Source: Pseudobdellovibrionaceae bacterium
GTDB taxonomy: Bacteria > Bdellovibrionota > UBA1018 > UBA6935
Assembly (NCBI GenBank): GCA_002722705.1
Contig: PBMP01000035.1
Span: forward strand, 1-54,808
Direction of reading: 5' to 3'
DNA length: 54,808 nt
The translations under genes were made by a program, and so were the position numbers. Positions 35,114 through 44,611 of this stretch are shown here, piece by piece. The notes under the pieces are model-generated. The model was not told where the DNA came from. It worked only from the letters and a program-made list of their open reading frames with translations, and searched no databases. How positions within the stretch are numbered: the first letter of the stretch is position 1; each line of letters begins with the position of its first letter.

Positions 35114-38100
35114 GAGAACATTACTTCCCTTCCTTTTTTGGACTTTTCTAATAACAAACAATAACAGTCAAGCTAATTCCCTCAATGAAGCCAATGCTGA
35201 TATTCATTGGAAAAAGTTTGGGTATTTTGAAATCACCTACGCCAAGGAAATAGATGAAAAACACGGTATCTCGTTACCAGAAAGACTCACACTGATTGTT
35301 CCGCAAAACGATGGAACAGAAAAGACTTTCGATATTGACCTGGACTCTTTTACACAAATAGAAAGGCCCAATACGAATAGAAATACATTTTTTCTCCCCC
35401 AGGCAACCAACGACGAAAAAAATTACGGTCAAGAATTTCTGATCCTTGAAAATCGATATCCTAAGCCTATTCCTCAAGGCAGCAAATTAAAATTTAACGA
35501 TATTTATATCATTCAAACAGAAGACTCTCGCCTGAGTTTTCAAATTCTCTCAGATCACACTTCAATTGCCCCCCCTGATCATCGTAGTCAAAGACAAAAT
35601 CTTTTTATCTTTGATCTCGAACCCAGCGAAACACCAGGACTCTACCGACTAAAGAGTACGAAAGAGGAACCTCATTACTCTGCAATCACAAGACTAAACC
35701 AAGCAGGTACCTTCGGAGAAAGTAAAATCGTACCAATCATAAACACTCAACCCACACATTATTTTTTAGATCTGAAATATAGTCAGAGTCTATTTTTTCT
35801 TTCAAATAAAACAATAGAAGTAGGCTTTGTTCCTTTGATTCATTCAGCCCATATGCTCCCAATGTCTCGCTTCCCCACTGAGCCAGAAATACTTCCGTTG
35901 TCAATTCCTCCTTTATTTGATCCAAATACTGCATTTGAATCAAAATTTTCAATAAGGCAGGCCGTGATATTTTTTAATCTACTGTCTTTACGAGGAAGTA
36001 AAATCATTTACGAAATGAACACTAAAACACCTATTTCTAAAGAAAAATGTTCAACAAAAAAACAAAATTGTTTCTTGTGGGAGAATGAACCCGTAGAAAT
36101 TATGAATCACTTAAACAAACAGCGAACACCAAAACCTTCAAAAAAACTCACTCAAGTGATTGGGGAATGGTGGAACCTTTTAGAAAAAACTTCGGAGAGT
36201 CCTGGAGATGGTGGTTTTAATCAAGTCCTTTCAATTTATTCTTCATTAGAGCACTTCAAAAGAGAACCCGAACTCTTTAACTCTGCAATCAAAGGAGTCG
36301 TTGAAATATTAAGTAGAAAGCAAAATAACGATGTCCTGTATCTGGAATTCAATTCTTACTCACACACTCTTAGTAAGAATAAAATTCGAAATCTGGTAAC
36401 TCAATGGCATAACGCAGTTAATCTTTATGATTCTGATCCCGTAATCATTATTAACGCGATTCCTTTACTTGAAAAATCAGCGCAGAACTCCACAACACCG
36501 ATCACTCTGTTTTTAGGAGAAGTCAATGATGCGCTTTTAAAAGTTCGTAGACAAATTAAAAACCGTAATAACAGGTTAAGAATTATTATCGTCGGATCAG
36601 AAATCGCGCTCGATTCTTTTAATTTAGACCTAAAAAAATCAATTAACAATGTCTACCCCTATTTCTTATCTATAGATAATATTGAATCGATTGAAGTACG
36701 GGCGCATAAAATTTCAGAAAGAATTCCTAAAAAATTAACAAAAGGTTACAGCCACTCAGAAATAATAAAACTCGTAAGAGACACGCTCTTTCTTTTTCAA
36801 GAGGAAATCAAAATCCCCGCTCACCATAGCCCTTATCAAGACGTTCCTCACAATGACTTTTTTTTAGACAAGATTTCCAAAATGCTTTCAAATGGTGCTG
36901 AAATAACAGACATTCCATATGCTGTCCTCGGAAATTTCAATACAAAAGTAAATCAAAAAGAAAGAGATTTTCCTCTCGAGCTTTTAGAAAGAATTAATGG
37001 CATGGGGGAAAAACTGACCTCAAATAACTCCTCACACACTCCTCAGTATGTGGGAATTGATTCCATTCCACAACGACTTGAGACTCAACTTTTTTCACAT
37101 TTTGGTGATCAAAAATCACGAGACCAAGGAACTGTTTTTATGCTCACAGGAGAGTCTGGAAATGGAAAGACCAGCATTGTAAAAACCATCGTCGACCTGA
37201 TGGGCGCAACATCGATCACTATTCACGCAAAAAATAGAGAAGAAGAAAAATCAGAAAATAAAGGTTATTCAAATATCAAAGACTATCCTATTGATTCCTA
37301 TAAGACTGGACATGCTCTCGTTGGGAAAGCTCAAAAAGCTCTCGATCAGCTCAGAAAATCACCAAACCCAGCAAAAGTATTGGTGATCGATGAAATTGAT
37401 CAAGCCCCAGCTCTTTTTGAGGCGATTCAAGCTGCAACAGATGAAAGCGACCAAAAGAACTTTAGTTCTTTTGATATCCGTGGCGTGGTGGTTTTCGTGA
37501 TTTTTAATACCTCTCCTGAATCACCCTCAGCTAAAATACTCAATGAACTGTCTATCGACTCTGAAAACTATATAGAAAACCTCGAAGCATCTCTCAATGA
37601 AACATTTAAGAATAAAGTCTCACCAAAAGTAGTCAAAGCAATTATCACTCGTATCCACGATCAAATGATCTACTTTGGAAATCTAAAAATCGATCAATCT
37701 ACATCTAAGTTTAAAATGCTTTTTGATCGGACACTTCAAGAAATTCAAAAAAATTATAAGAAAGATCATCCAGATCTTTCACTTCACCTTCTATACGGAG
37801 ATCAGTTTTTACAAAAATTAAATGATCTCACCAAAAGTCATCAAAAAAATAATGCAAGACCAGTCATTAATAAAATTACATCACTTCTCAATCACGCATT
37901 TATTCAATATATGTTTTTAAACTCAGGAAATCCTCCTCAAGGAGAATTCATCTTGGCTTTTAAAGACAATTCAATCAAACTCGTTCCTGTAGAAACTGAT
38001 GAACATGCTTACCTAGCTAAGCTTGAAATTCGATATGAAGAACTTATTGACGAACTTGTACGAAACTTAAAAGCCCAAAGCAAAAAAGGGCTCAAGCAAG

Positions 38101-39005
38101 AACAAGTAGCACTTCAATCTCTCATTGAAACCCTCAGTGCACTAAAAAATAATCATCTCTATGAAACTGATCTCAACGGAAACAAGGTTATTGTAAAAAA
38201 TGACATCCCTCCTATTCAACTTCCTGAGTATCTTTCTAAAAATCAAAAAAAAGAAATTCTTCAAAAAATTCAAGATCTTTTTTCAAATCTCTTTAGCGAA
38301 CGAATGGATCCAACTCAAAAAAATTCAGACTCAAAATACGCTGCGATTGAACTTATTTCGTTATTTAATGGAATGGACAGAAGAGAAAGAAGAGACCTCA
38401 ATACAGAGTCTCCTTCTTTGATGACATGGATGAAAAATCTTTTTATCCAATCAAAAAAGGAAGTCATTGAATATACAAACAAAGACAAATATGAAAAACA
38501 AAAGGAAGCTCTTTACTACCTAAAAAAAGAATATCTTCAATTTTTAGAAGAATATGGAGAGTCTCATAACAACCACGCAAGAGCATCCATTGCTATGCGG
38601 TTTTCGATACTCATCAAAGAAAAGATGAAAGAATATAAAGATTCAAAATTAGAACTTCACTCAAAGATAAAAGAGCTTTACACCTCAATTATTGAATCTC
38701 CCAAAGAAATTCCTAGCAGAGATTCTTTCCTCAATCATTTTGATCAAGTCCAAGAAGCGGTAAAAGAAGATAATCAAACACAAGATGAATCCAAAGAACT
38801 TAAAAACAAATCAGATGACTTTGAAGTCATAGGAACAGCGACCGCATACTATATCGATACCTTACTCAGAGAATCGGCTGCTTCTGATCACAGGAGACAA
38901 CAAAAAAACTTTGTACCAGCTCCGTTTTCAACAGGCACCCACTGCGCATCTCTCTTTAGTCAATTCGTTAATCCAGAGACTCTCAAACTCATCGAACCTG
39001 AATAA
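35112..39005 (+). CDS. Exported Clp-like AAA+ ATPase
   Basis: The 1297-residue protein starts with a signal peptide (M-R-T-L-L-P-F-L-F-W-T-F, site near S-Q-A-N at about residue 22). Residues about 30-300 are beta-rich and unassigned. Residues about 385-505 resemble a ClpA/B first ATPase module (V-V-E-I-L-S-R-K-Q-N-N-D-V-L-Y) but lack a Walker A motif. The second module has Walker A G-E-S-G-N-G-K-T-S near 680, Walker B V-L-V-I-D-E-I-D near 756 and a sensor-like V-F-V-I-F-N-T-S. The C-terminal 400 residues are helical. ClpB/A act in the cytoplasm; an exported version is odd. The ATG at 35112 is the only early Met. Confidence 0.82.
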   Translation: MRTLLPFLFWTFLITNNNSQANSLNEANADIHWKKFGYFEITYAKEIDEKHGISLPERLTLIVPQNDGTEKTFDIDLDSFTQIERPNTNRNTFFLPQATNDEKNYGQEFLILENRYPKPIPQGSKLKFNDIYIIQTEDSRLSFQILSDHTSIAPPDHRSQRQNLFIFDLEPSETPGLYRLKSTKEEPHYSAITRLNQAGTFGESKIVPIINTQPTHYFLDLKYSQSLFFLSNKTIEVGFVPLIHSAHMLPMSRFPTEPEILPLSIPPLFDPNTAFESKFSIRQAVIFFNLLSLRGSKIIYEMNTKTPISKEKCSTKKQNCFLWENEPVEIMNHLNKQRTPKPSKKLTQVIGEWWNLLEKTSESPGDGGFNQVLSIYSSLEHFKREPELFNSAIKGVVEILSRKQNNDVLYLEFNSYSHTLSKNKIRNLVTQWHNAVNLYDSDPVIIINAIPLLEKSAQNSTTPITLFLGEVNDALLKVRRQIKNRNNRLRIIIVGSEIALDSFNLDLKKSINNVYPYFLSIDNIESIEVRAHKISERIPKKLTKGYSHSEIIKLVRDTLFLFQEEIKIPAHHSPYQDVPHNDFFLDKISKMLSNGAEITDIPYAVLGNFNTKVNQKERDFPLELLERINGMGEKLTSNNSSHTPQYVGIDSIPQRLETQLFSHFGDQKSRDQGTVFMLTGESGNGKTSIVKTIVDLMGATSITIHAKNREEEKSENKGYSNIKDYPIDSYKTGHALVGKAQKALDQLRKSPNPAKVLVIDEIDQAPALFEAIQAATDESDQKNFSSFDIRGVVVFVIFNTSPESPSAKILNELSIDSENYIENLEASLNETFKNKVSPKVVKAIITRIHDQMIYFGNLKIDQSTSKFKMLFDRTLQEIQKNYKKDHPDLSLHLLYGDQFLQKLNDLTKSHQKNNARPVINKITSLLNHAFIQYMFLNSGNPPQGEFILAFKDNSIKLVPVETDEHAYLAKLEIRYEELIDELVRNLKAQSKKGLKQEQVALQSLIETLSALKNNHLYETDLNGNKVIVKNDIPPIQLPEYLSKNQKKEILQKIQDLFSNLFSERMDPTQKNSDSKYAAIELISLFNGMDRRERRDLNTESPSLMTWMKNLFIQSKKEVIEYTNKDKYEKQKEALYYLKKEYLQFLEEYGESHNNHARASIAMRFSILIKEKMKEYKDSKLELHSKIKELYTSIIESPKEIPSRDSFLNHFDQVQEAVKEDNQTQDESKELKNKSDDFEVIGTATAYYIDTLLRESAASDHRRQQKNFVPAPFSTGTHCASLFSQFVNPETLKLIEPE

Positions 39006-39010
39006 AAAGC

Positions 39011-40324
39011 TTAAAGAGATTGCTCCCAACCAGTATCACGAAGAGATTGAACAATCAGTTGTGCTCGATGCCCAAAAAGAGGATGCTCTTCATGAGAAAG
39101 TTTCTCAGCTAGCTCATCAGCCGCTTTTGCTGGAGAACACTGATTTTCTTCAGCCTGAGTCAGGACTTTTTTAGTCATTTGGTACACTGAATTTTCCCAT
39201 TCGGTTCCAATATGTCGATTAAAATAAGGATCATTTGGTGTGTATCCATATTGTTCATTTGCGCAGTTCACAATCCCCATTCGATTCACTAAATAATCAG
39301 GGACGTAAACCACGCCCTTTTCTAATAAAGCTGGACCGTCTCTTTCACTGTCTTCAAGTTGGTTATTTGCTGCTCCACAAATGATAGGAGCTTTAATTTC
39401 TGGTATCGTATTTGGATTTAAAATCGCTCCCGTTGCACAAGGAGCTAAGACATCACATTCTTCAAAAAGAATACTTGAATCATTACGATCAACTGCGCGA
39501 GCAGTAAAAGCCGTCTCTCTAAAGTCCTGATTCATTGATTCCACTAATTCCGGATTAATATCGCAAGCAATAATTTTTCCCACATTCCTCTCAAGAAGAT
39601 ATCGAACCATCGGACGCCCCACATTACCCAGTCCTTGAATCGCAATGGTTTTCCCTTCCAAAGAACTCTTCATTTTCCATTCCACTGCTGCTTCCATTCC
39701 ACGAACTACACCCAAAGCAGTTGGAGCCGATGGATTTCCGCTTCCTCCGACTTCCTCTGGAATACTAATGACAAATCTCGTTTTTGAAAAAATAGATCCA
39801 ATATCGGTCGTATTTGTTCCGACATCTTCTGCAGTAATATAACAACCTTTTAAAGAAGTAATAAATGAGCCATATTCTTGAAAGATTTTCTTCCTGACCT
39901 CAGGGTCTCTGACATCAAGACCTTCTGGTCGAGAAATCACACCTTTTCCTCCACCCCACCAAAGACCTGCAAGAGCGTTCTTATAAGTCATTCCTTTAGA
40001 CAAACGCATTCCGTCTCGAACAAAGTCTTCAAAACGATTATAAAACCAAAAACGAGTTCCCCCTGCAGCCTGACCTCTACTCGTTCGGTGAACATTCCCA
40101 CTCATGATCAAGTCATAATTCTGAGACACTTGAAAGAATAAGCCCTCATGCTGAGCATAGTCACGTTCATCTGCTTGAAGAGCTTGTGCCATCTCTGCAA
40201 GTTCCGGATGAGAAGGAATCACTTTCTTCGTTGCGGGATCATAAATAAAATAAAAGCGATTGATCTGAAGTGCTCGAAGCTCTCTTGCTAAACTCTCAGG
40301 GTGGGTGTTCCAATTGATTGCCAT
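39011..40324 (-). CDS. Glu/Leu/Phe/Val dehydrogenase
   Basis: The 437-residue protein has the amino-acid dehydrogenase core: Y-K-N-A-L-A-G-L-W-W-G-G-G-K-G-V-I (substrate Lys), T-A-E-D-V-G-T (catalytic Asp), and the Rossmann motif I-A-I-Q-G-L-G-N-V-G-R-P-M. It deaminates an amino acid to the 2-oxo acid with NAD(P); the choice among Leu, Phe and Glu is not determined. GGAC lies before ATG 40324; the longer start at 40360 has no advantage. Convergent with the AAA+ gene, 5 bases apart. Confidence 0.9.
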   Translation of the reverse strand: MAINWNTHPESLARELRALQINRFYFIYDPATKKVIPSHPELAEMAQALQADERDYAQHEGLFFQVSQNYDLIMSGNVHRTSRGQAAGGTRFWFYNRFEDFVRDGMRLSKGMTYKNALAGLWWGGGKGVISRPEGLDVRDPEVRKKIFQEYGSFITSLKGCYITAEDVGTNTTDIGSIFSKTRFVISIPEEVGGSGNPSAPTALGVVRGMEAAVEWKMKSSLEGKTIAIQGLGNVGRPMVRYLLERNVGKIIACDINPELVESMNQDFRETAFTARAVDRNDSSILFEECDVLAPCATGAILNPNTIPEIKAPIICGAANNQLEDSERDGPALLEKGVVYVPDYLVNRMGIVNCANEQYGYTPNDPYFNRHIGTEWENSVYQMTKKVLTQAEENQCSPAKAADELAEKLSHEEHPLFGHRAQLIVQSLRDTGWEQSL

Positions 40325-40440
40325 AAGGTACCGTCCTTTTCCTGGGAAAAGTGGTACCAAGGGATTCGTTTAAACTCAATCTCTAAGTGATTGTTATCTA
40401 TCCTTTTTTACAGAAAAAGACAGATAACCTATTGAAAAGA

Positions 40441-40824
40441 CTAAAGAAGTCCCTCAATCTTCGCTCTCAACTCATCTGGGTGATAAGGTTTTTCCACATA
40501 GAGAGAGACTCCTGAATCTAACGCGCGTTGACGTGTTCTCATAGAGGTATGACCTGAAAGCATAATTACTGGAAGTTTGGAGATTTCGGGCTTGGAGCGG
40601 ATTTCCGAAAGTAAATCAAAACCATTCATTCCCCCGCCTAAAGTCAGGTCAATGATGGCAATATCCACGCTATTTTCATTAAATCCAGCAAGAGCATCCT
40701 CAGCATTTTCAAAGGAAAGAACTTTAAATCCCTGAGATTCAAAGATTTCTTCAAAAAGTTCTCGAGCATCTGGCTCATCATCTACATAGAGAATCGTCGT
40801 TTCTTTTGTCATACCTTCTACCAT
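40441..40824 (-). CDS. Stand-alone response-regulator receiver domain
   Basis: The 127-residue protein is a single CheY-like receiver: Y-V-D-D-E-P-D early (acidic pocket), I-I-D-L-T-L-G-G-G-M (phospho-acceptor Asp near residue 58), V-I-M-L-S-G-H-T (Thr/Ser switch) and Y-V-E-K-P-Y (conserved Lys). It has no output domain, so it works by protein contact or phosphotransfer. Start at 40824 (AGGAG three bases before) or 40812. It stands alone, downstream of the MACPF-like gene's terminator. Confidence 0.9.
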   Translation of the reverse strand: MVEGMTKETTILYVDDEPDARELFEEIFESQGFKVLSFENAEDALAGFNENSVDIAIIDLTLGGGMNGFDLLSEIRSKPEISKLPVIMLSGHTSMRTRQRALDSGVSLYVEKPYHPDELRAKIEGLL

Positions 40825-40914
40825 TGTCTCCTGATTTCCAAAGACATGCCATAAGGAATTTTACCAGAGATTTCAGTAAAATAGCAACATTGGGATCTAA
40901 ATAGAATGGCAGAT

Positions 40915-40960
40915 AAAAGTAAAAGAGGGGGCTTCGATCAGAGCCCCCTCTTTTACTTTT
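40915..40960 (-). terminator. Perfect 19-bp hairpin terminating the MACPF-like gene
   Basis: Bases 40915-40933 and 40942-40960 are perfect inverted repeats around an 8-base loop, with a G/C-rich core (five G, five C) flanked by A/T runs, so a U-tract results on both strands. It overlaps the stop codon of the minus-strand gene. It is an unusually long stem for a terminator. Confidence 0.8.
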
Positions 40961-42212
40961 AAGTGTTTTTATAAAAATCAACAGCCTCTTGAGTGTACTG
41001 AGGAAGCTGAATTTGATCGATCTTGCAATTATACTCCCACCCTTCATCCTTTGAAGAAAGACAAAGCTCATGAATATCCATAATTTCTTCCAATAAACCA
41101 GCAACCTCTTTTTTTTCATAATCGAGATAAAAACGATCTTCATCTGAAAAAACGACCGCATTTGGATGATCTAAATTCACCAAATCATTTACATAAGCTT
41201 GAGCGAGCTCAAAATTTCTATACTTTTCTCCAATCGCTTCTAACATTCGATCATATTTTTTTGAAAAATGATTCTTATGAAAACTTGTCGGAATCGAAGG
41301 AATAGCCGTTACAAAGTATTTTTTTGGAACTGCATTTGTTTGATTGAATCCCGCAAGGACAGACTTTACTCCCTCTGCGATAACATCTAAATTGTTTTTA
41401 CCATTAAAAAGACTCTTCACTAAGGCATTGACTTGATTAAGCCCAGTCCCTCCACGAATAAAAACGGAAGTTTCAATTTGGTTATGTTTGGTCTTCTTAT
41501 TATTAAACTCAGAATTGAGTGAAACATTCCCTCCAAAACTGATCAAACCTAAGATACTTCCTTTTGCTCCTGCACTTGTTTTGATTTCGTTATAAACAGA
41601 AGCATCTACATTTTTAATGTGAATAAGTACACTAATCATCGAATGTCTTTGCACTGCTCCAACATAATGAGAACCACAGATATCAACCAGTCTTTGATAT
41701 TCATTTTGATCTATCAGTTGTTGAGCATAGGTAGAAAGCTGGGGAACTCCTACAAACTCATTCTGATACGTGGTCTCTACTTTTAAAACAACTCTTAAAT
41801 CATTACGAGTATTCTGACTGTTATAGTTAAAGGAATTGCTTCCAGAAACGCCAAATCCCAGAAAATGAGCGTCCATATTTGCACTCATTCCAACTACAGT
41901 TCGATAATCCGACCAATTTTCAACCAAATAAAAATTCATTGTGGTTTGGGCGGCTTGATCACTTTTCTCCCCCTCTGAGACCGCACTCGAGTTTGAGTGA
42001 ACATTTGATTGAGTGGAATTAAACTCAAGGCATTTGGGAAGACTTCTTAAAGGATCCATGGGGCTAAAATTTCGTCCTAATTCAAGAGGAAGCTCGGGAT
42101 GGTAATCGATGGATTTTGGAATAACTCCACTCGACGCAAAAGAAAATACTGACATCAGAAATGACATGGCAGCACTGAATAAAGTGGTCCATTTTTGAAA
42201 CAACTGGTTCAT
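40959..42212 (-). CDS. Exported MACPF/perforin-like pore-forming protein
   Basis: The 417-residue protein has a signal (hydrophobic residues about 11-27, site near S-F-A-S). The stretch Y-x6-C-G-S-H-Y near residue 172-183 matches the MACPF signature Y-x6-[FY]-G-T-H-[FY] with two conservative changes; a later V-F-I-R-G-G-T-G matches the Gly pair of the family, with long Ser/Thr/Gly/Asn amphipathic segments between, as in membrane-inserting hairpins. MACPF proteins form large pores in membranes. AAGGAG precedes the ATG. I rate MACPF as likely, not proved. Confidence 0.75.
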   Translation of the reverse strand: MNQLFQKWTTLFSAAMSFLMSVFSFASSGVIPKSIDYHPELPLELGRNFSPMDPLRSLPKCLEFNSTQSNVHSNSSAVSEGEKSDQAAQTTMNFYLVENWSDYRTVVGMSANMDAHFLGFGVSGSNSFNYNSQNTRNDLRVVLKVETTYQNEFVGVPQLSTYAQQLIDQNEYQRLVDICGSHYVGAVQRHSMISVLIHIKNVDASVYNEIKTSAGAKGSILGLISFGGNVSLNSEFNNKKTKHNQIETSVFIRGGTGLNQVNALVKSLFNGKNNLDVIAEGVKSVLAGFNQTNAVPKKYFVTAIPSIPTSFHKNHFSKKYDRMLEAIGEKYRNFELAQAYVNDLVNLDHPNAVVFSDEDRFYLDYEKKEVAGLLEEIMDIHELCLSSKDEGWEYNCKIDQIQLPQYTQEAVDFYKNT

Positions 42213-42378
42213 TTTAAATCTCCTTGGGGCTGATCAGAGGAAAGGTCCTCATGATTTTGGAGTGAGAATGCAATGGACGGGCCGAAATAACGAAGCTCTC
42301 TTCCCCTAAACGCTCAATCTTCTGACCAATTCATATTGGAATGCCCCTTGCTATAGCCCACGTCAACAAGGAGGCCCC

Positions 42379-43482
42379 ATGAAATTAAAAATCGTTGCAT
42401 TCACATTAATCAGTATTCACCTCTCTGCTCAGGCTCAAGTGGTGAGAGATTGGACTTCAAAACAACCTTGGATCGACAAAGGCGTTGACCCCGGTTCATA
42501 CGAATTACCCGATATCAAATCTTATCTAGACAGCATGCCTAAGGTTGGAGAAAATTCAGATGGTCGTTTTGAAATCCTTCAACATCGCTGTAAACGACTA
42601 TCAGACAGTCAACCTCAGCAAACTGCCAATGGTAGAATCGCATGGGCAAACAAATGCACTCAAAAATGGTATGAATCTGTCCGACTCAGAAAAAACAACC
42701 TTCCTCTAGATGCCACAGAAGAAGAAATGACGCCTTATCGCAGAGAAGCTGATCGTCTAAGGAATTTAAAAAGATACTTAAAATGGCTTCAACTTCAAGT
42801 GAACTCCGGATTACAATCCAATAAATACTACCCAACCTACACAACAGCACAACGTCTGAAAGGAGAAGGTGATAAACCAGACTACTTTAGATTAGAAAAT
42901 CCTCTTCAATACCAAGCTCCTCTTGAAGAAGGCGCTGATTGCATTCTTCCAGAAAAATACATGCTGACTACCATTTGTAGAGAAGGATGTTTTGCTCCTG
43001 AACAAGAACTAAAAACATCTGAAGGTTCAATGCAGGCTCAAGAAATTGCAAAAAATCTCATGACACTTGCTGAAGGCTCTACTACAAAAGACATTCAATC
43101 TAAAATAACAAACATTAAACTCGTCCTTACTGACTTAGAAGTGAAAATGAATGAAATCGTAGATATTGAGCTTTCAAATGGAGAAACTCTTTCCGTTACT
43201 CCAAATCATCCCCTCATTGATATCAATGGAAATTTTATCTTAGCATCTGATGCTGAAGGAAAACTCCTTTTAGGTGAAGACTCAAATGGGGTTTTTGTAA
43301 ATAAAGTGACGGGTCGATCTCACTACGGAAAAGTTTTTAACTTTTTAATGAATACCGAAAATGTAGTGGAAAATATTACATTTGCATCAGGTGTTCTCGT
43401 AGGGACTCAATATCACCAAGATCAAGATGTCAAAACCCTGAATCGACTTCTTTCTCGAATTCAATTTAATCCAGAAAAATAA
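42379..43482 (+). CDS. Exported protein with C-terminal Hint (intein-like) domain
   Basis: The 367-residue protein has a signal (S-A-Q-A-Q, site near residue 19). Residues about 205-345 form a Hint domain: E-G-C-F-A-P-E-Q-E-L opens with the self-splicing Cys, S-V-T-P-N-H-P-L is the block B/F His motif, and F-A-S-G-V-L-V-G-T ends it. The usual C-terminal His-Asn is replaced, so cleavage without splicing (BIL-like) is likely if active. AAGGAGG precedes the ATG. It heads an operon of four exported or lipoprotein genes. Confidence 0.82.
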   Translation: MKLKIVAFTLISIHLSAQAQVVRDWTSKQPWIDKGVDPGSYELPDIKSYLDSMPKVGENSDGRFEILQHRCKRLSDSQPQQTANGRIAWANKCTQKWYESVRLRKNNLPLDATEEEMTPYRREADRLRNLKRYLKWLQLQVNSGLQSNKYYPTYTTAQRLKGEGDKPDYFRLENPLQYQAPLEEGADCILPEKYMLTTICREGCFAPEQELKTSEGSMQAQEIAKNLMTLAEGSTTKDIQSKITNIKLVLTDLEVKMNEIVDIELSNGETLSVTPNHPLIDINGNFILASDAEGKLLLGEDSNGVFVNKVTGRSHYGKVFNFLMNTENVVENITFASGVLVGTQYHQDQDVKTLNRLLSRIQFNPEK

Positions 43483-43492
43483 GGAGAAGAAA

Positions 43493-44611
43493 ATGAAAAT
43501 ACAAAATGCTGTAGTTCTATTGATACTTGTTTCTGGGTGCACTGGGAACAGACCCGGTTCAATTCCGAAAATTCCTTCACCTTTTGAAGAAAATAATCAA
43601 GAATTGATGAGTTTTAATCCGAATCAGAAAGAACTGGTCTGCGAGGCAGGGGTTTCTGCAATCGAATGTTTAAAAATTCACTGCCAAAAGCATGATAAAA
43701 CAGGATCATTCTTTGATGAGACAACTAAAGAGTGTCTCTGTGAAAAAGGAACATTTAAAACAACTCAAGGATGTATCACTTCAGAAGATAAAGTCTTATC
43801 ACAAGAAGATTCTGAAATGAGTGTAATCACCCTTTCTCGACTCAACCGAACTAACTCGATGACTTTGGAATCAAAAACCTTCATTGAAACGATCAAACGA
43901 GAAAAAATAAACTTTTCAGACAACTTTTATTTTCCTCACTATTATCATAAAAATATTGTTGAAATTAAAATGGATGAAGACTTCTCAATTCCTCCCCTTC
44001 TTTCTATTGAGAATATTTTAGAGGAAAAACATGACACTGATTTTATCAGTAAAACTCTTGATGAGGAACCAGGAGAAGCCTCTCTGTCTATGAAAAGATG
44101 GTTTTCTTCTGGAATCATTCCTTTTTCAAGTCAACAAACAATTGATGAGGTAATGATCAGAGAACCCCAACTTCTTCTTGATGGAAAACTCATAATGCCA
44201 AAAATAAAAGAGCATGCTTCATTGAATAGCGATCTTTTTTTAAAAGAGTATCAAGACGAATTAGAAAGACGTTTTTATCTTATCAATGTAGGAGTAAAAG
44301 AACTTTCATCGGATTCATCTTTAGATTTTTTAGTTGAATATTCAGATAAGTCTGGATGCGCAGGTCTGTGTCATCTAAAAAAAGAAGTTGAAGTGGGAAG
44401 AAATAAAAAAGTAATTCTTAATAAGATCTACTTTTTGGGGGCCGTTCAAGAAGAATGGATTGATCTTAAGAAAGACAAAAGTCTTTTGTCTCAAGTCAGA
44501 CTTCTTCCAGGAAGAGGAATTTCAACCCTAAGTATTTTAGGCCCCAAAAAAGAAAGAATGTTGATTTTTGATGCCCTCGGAAATCCAAATATAAAAGGAA
44601 CTAAAAAATGA
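43493..44611 (+). CDS. Lipoprotein in the Hint operon
   Basis: The 372-residue lipoprotein has a lipobox V-S-G-C (Cys 16). A Cys-rich knot, V-C-E-x-G-V-S-A-I-E-C to C-L-C-E-K-G-T-F-K-T-T-Q-G-C, lies at about 52-99 and resembles an EGF-like module. The rest is unassigned. AAGGAGAAG precedes the ATG; the stop overlaps the next start. Function unknown. Confidence 0.78.
   Translation: MKIQNAVVLLILVSGCTGNRPGSIPKIPSPFEENNQELMSFNPNQKELVCEAGVSAIECLKIHCQKHDKTGSFFDETTKECLCEKGTFKTTQGCITSEDKVLSQEDSEMSVITLSRLNRTNSMTLESKTFIETIKREKINFSDNFYFPHYYHKNIVEIKMDEDFSIPPLLSIENILEEKHDTDFISKTLDEEPGEASLSMKRWFSSGIIPFSSQQTIDEVMIREPQLLLDGKLIMPKIKEHASLNSDLFLKEYQDELERRFYLINVGVKELSSDSSLDFLVEYSDKSGCAGLCHLKKEVEVGRNKKVILNKIYFLGAVQEEWIDLKKDKSLLSQVRLLPGRGISTLSILGPKKERMLIFDALGNPNIKGTKK

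Noticed and set aside
38200-38421. Open frame inside the AAA+ gene
   Set aside because: A shadow of the 1297-residue gene, Lys/Phe-rich from A-rich codons, with no start signal.
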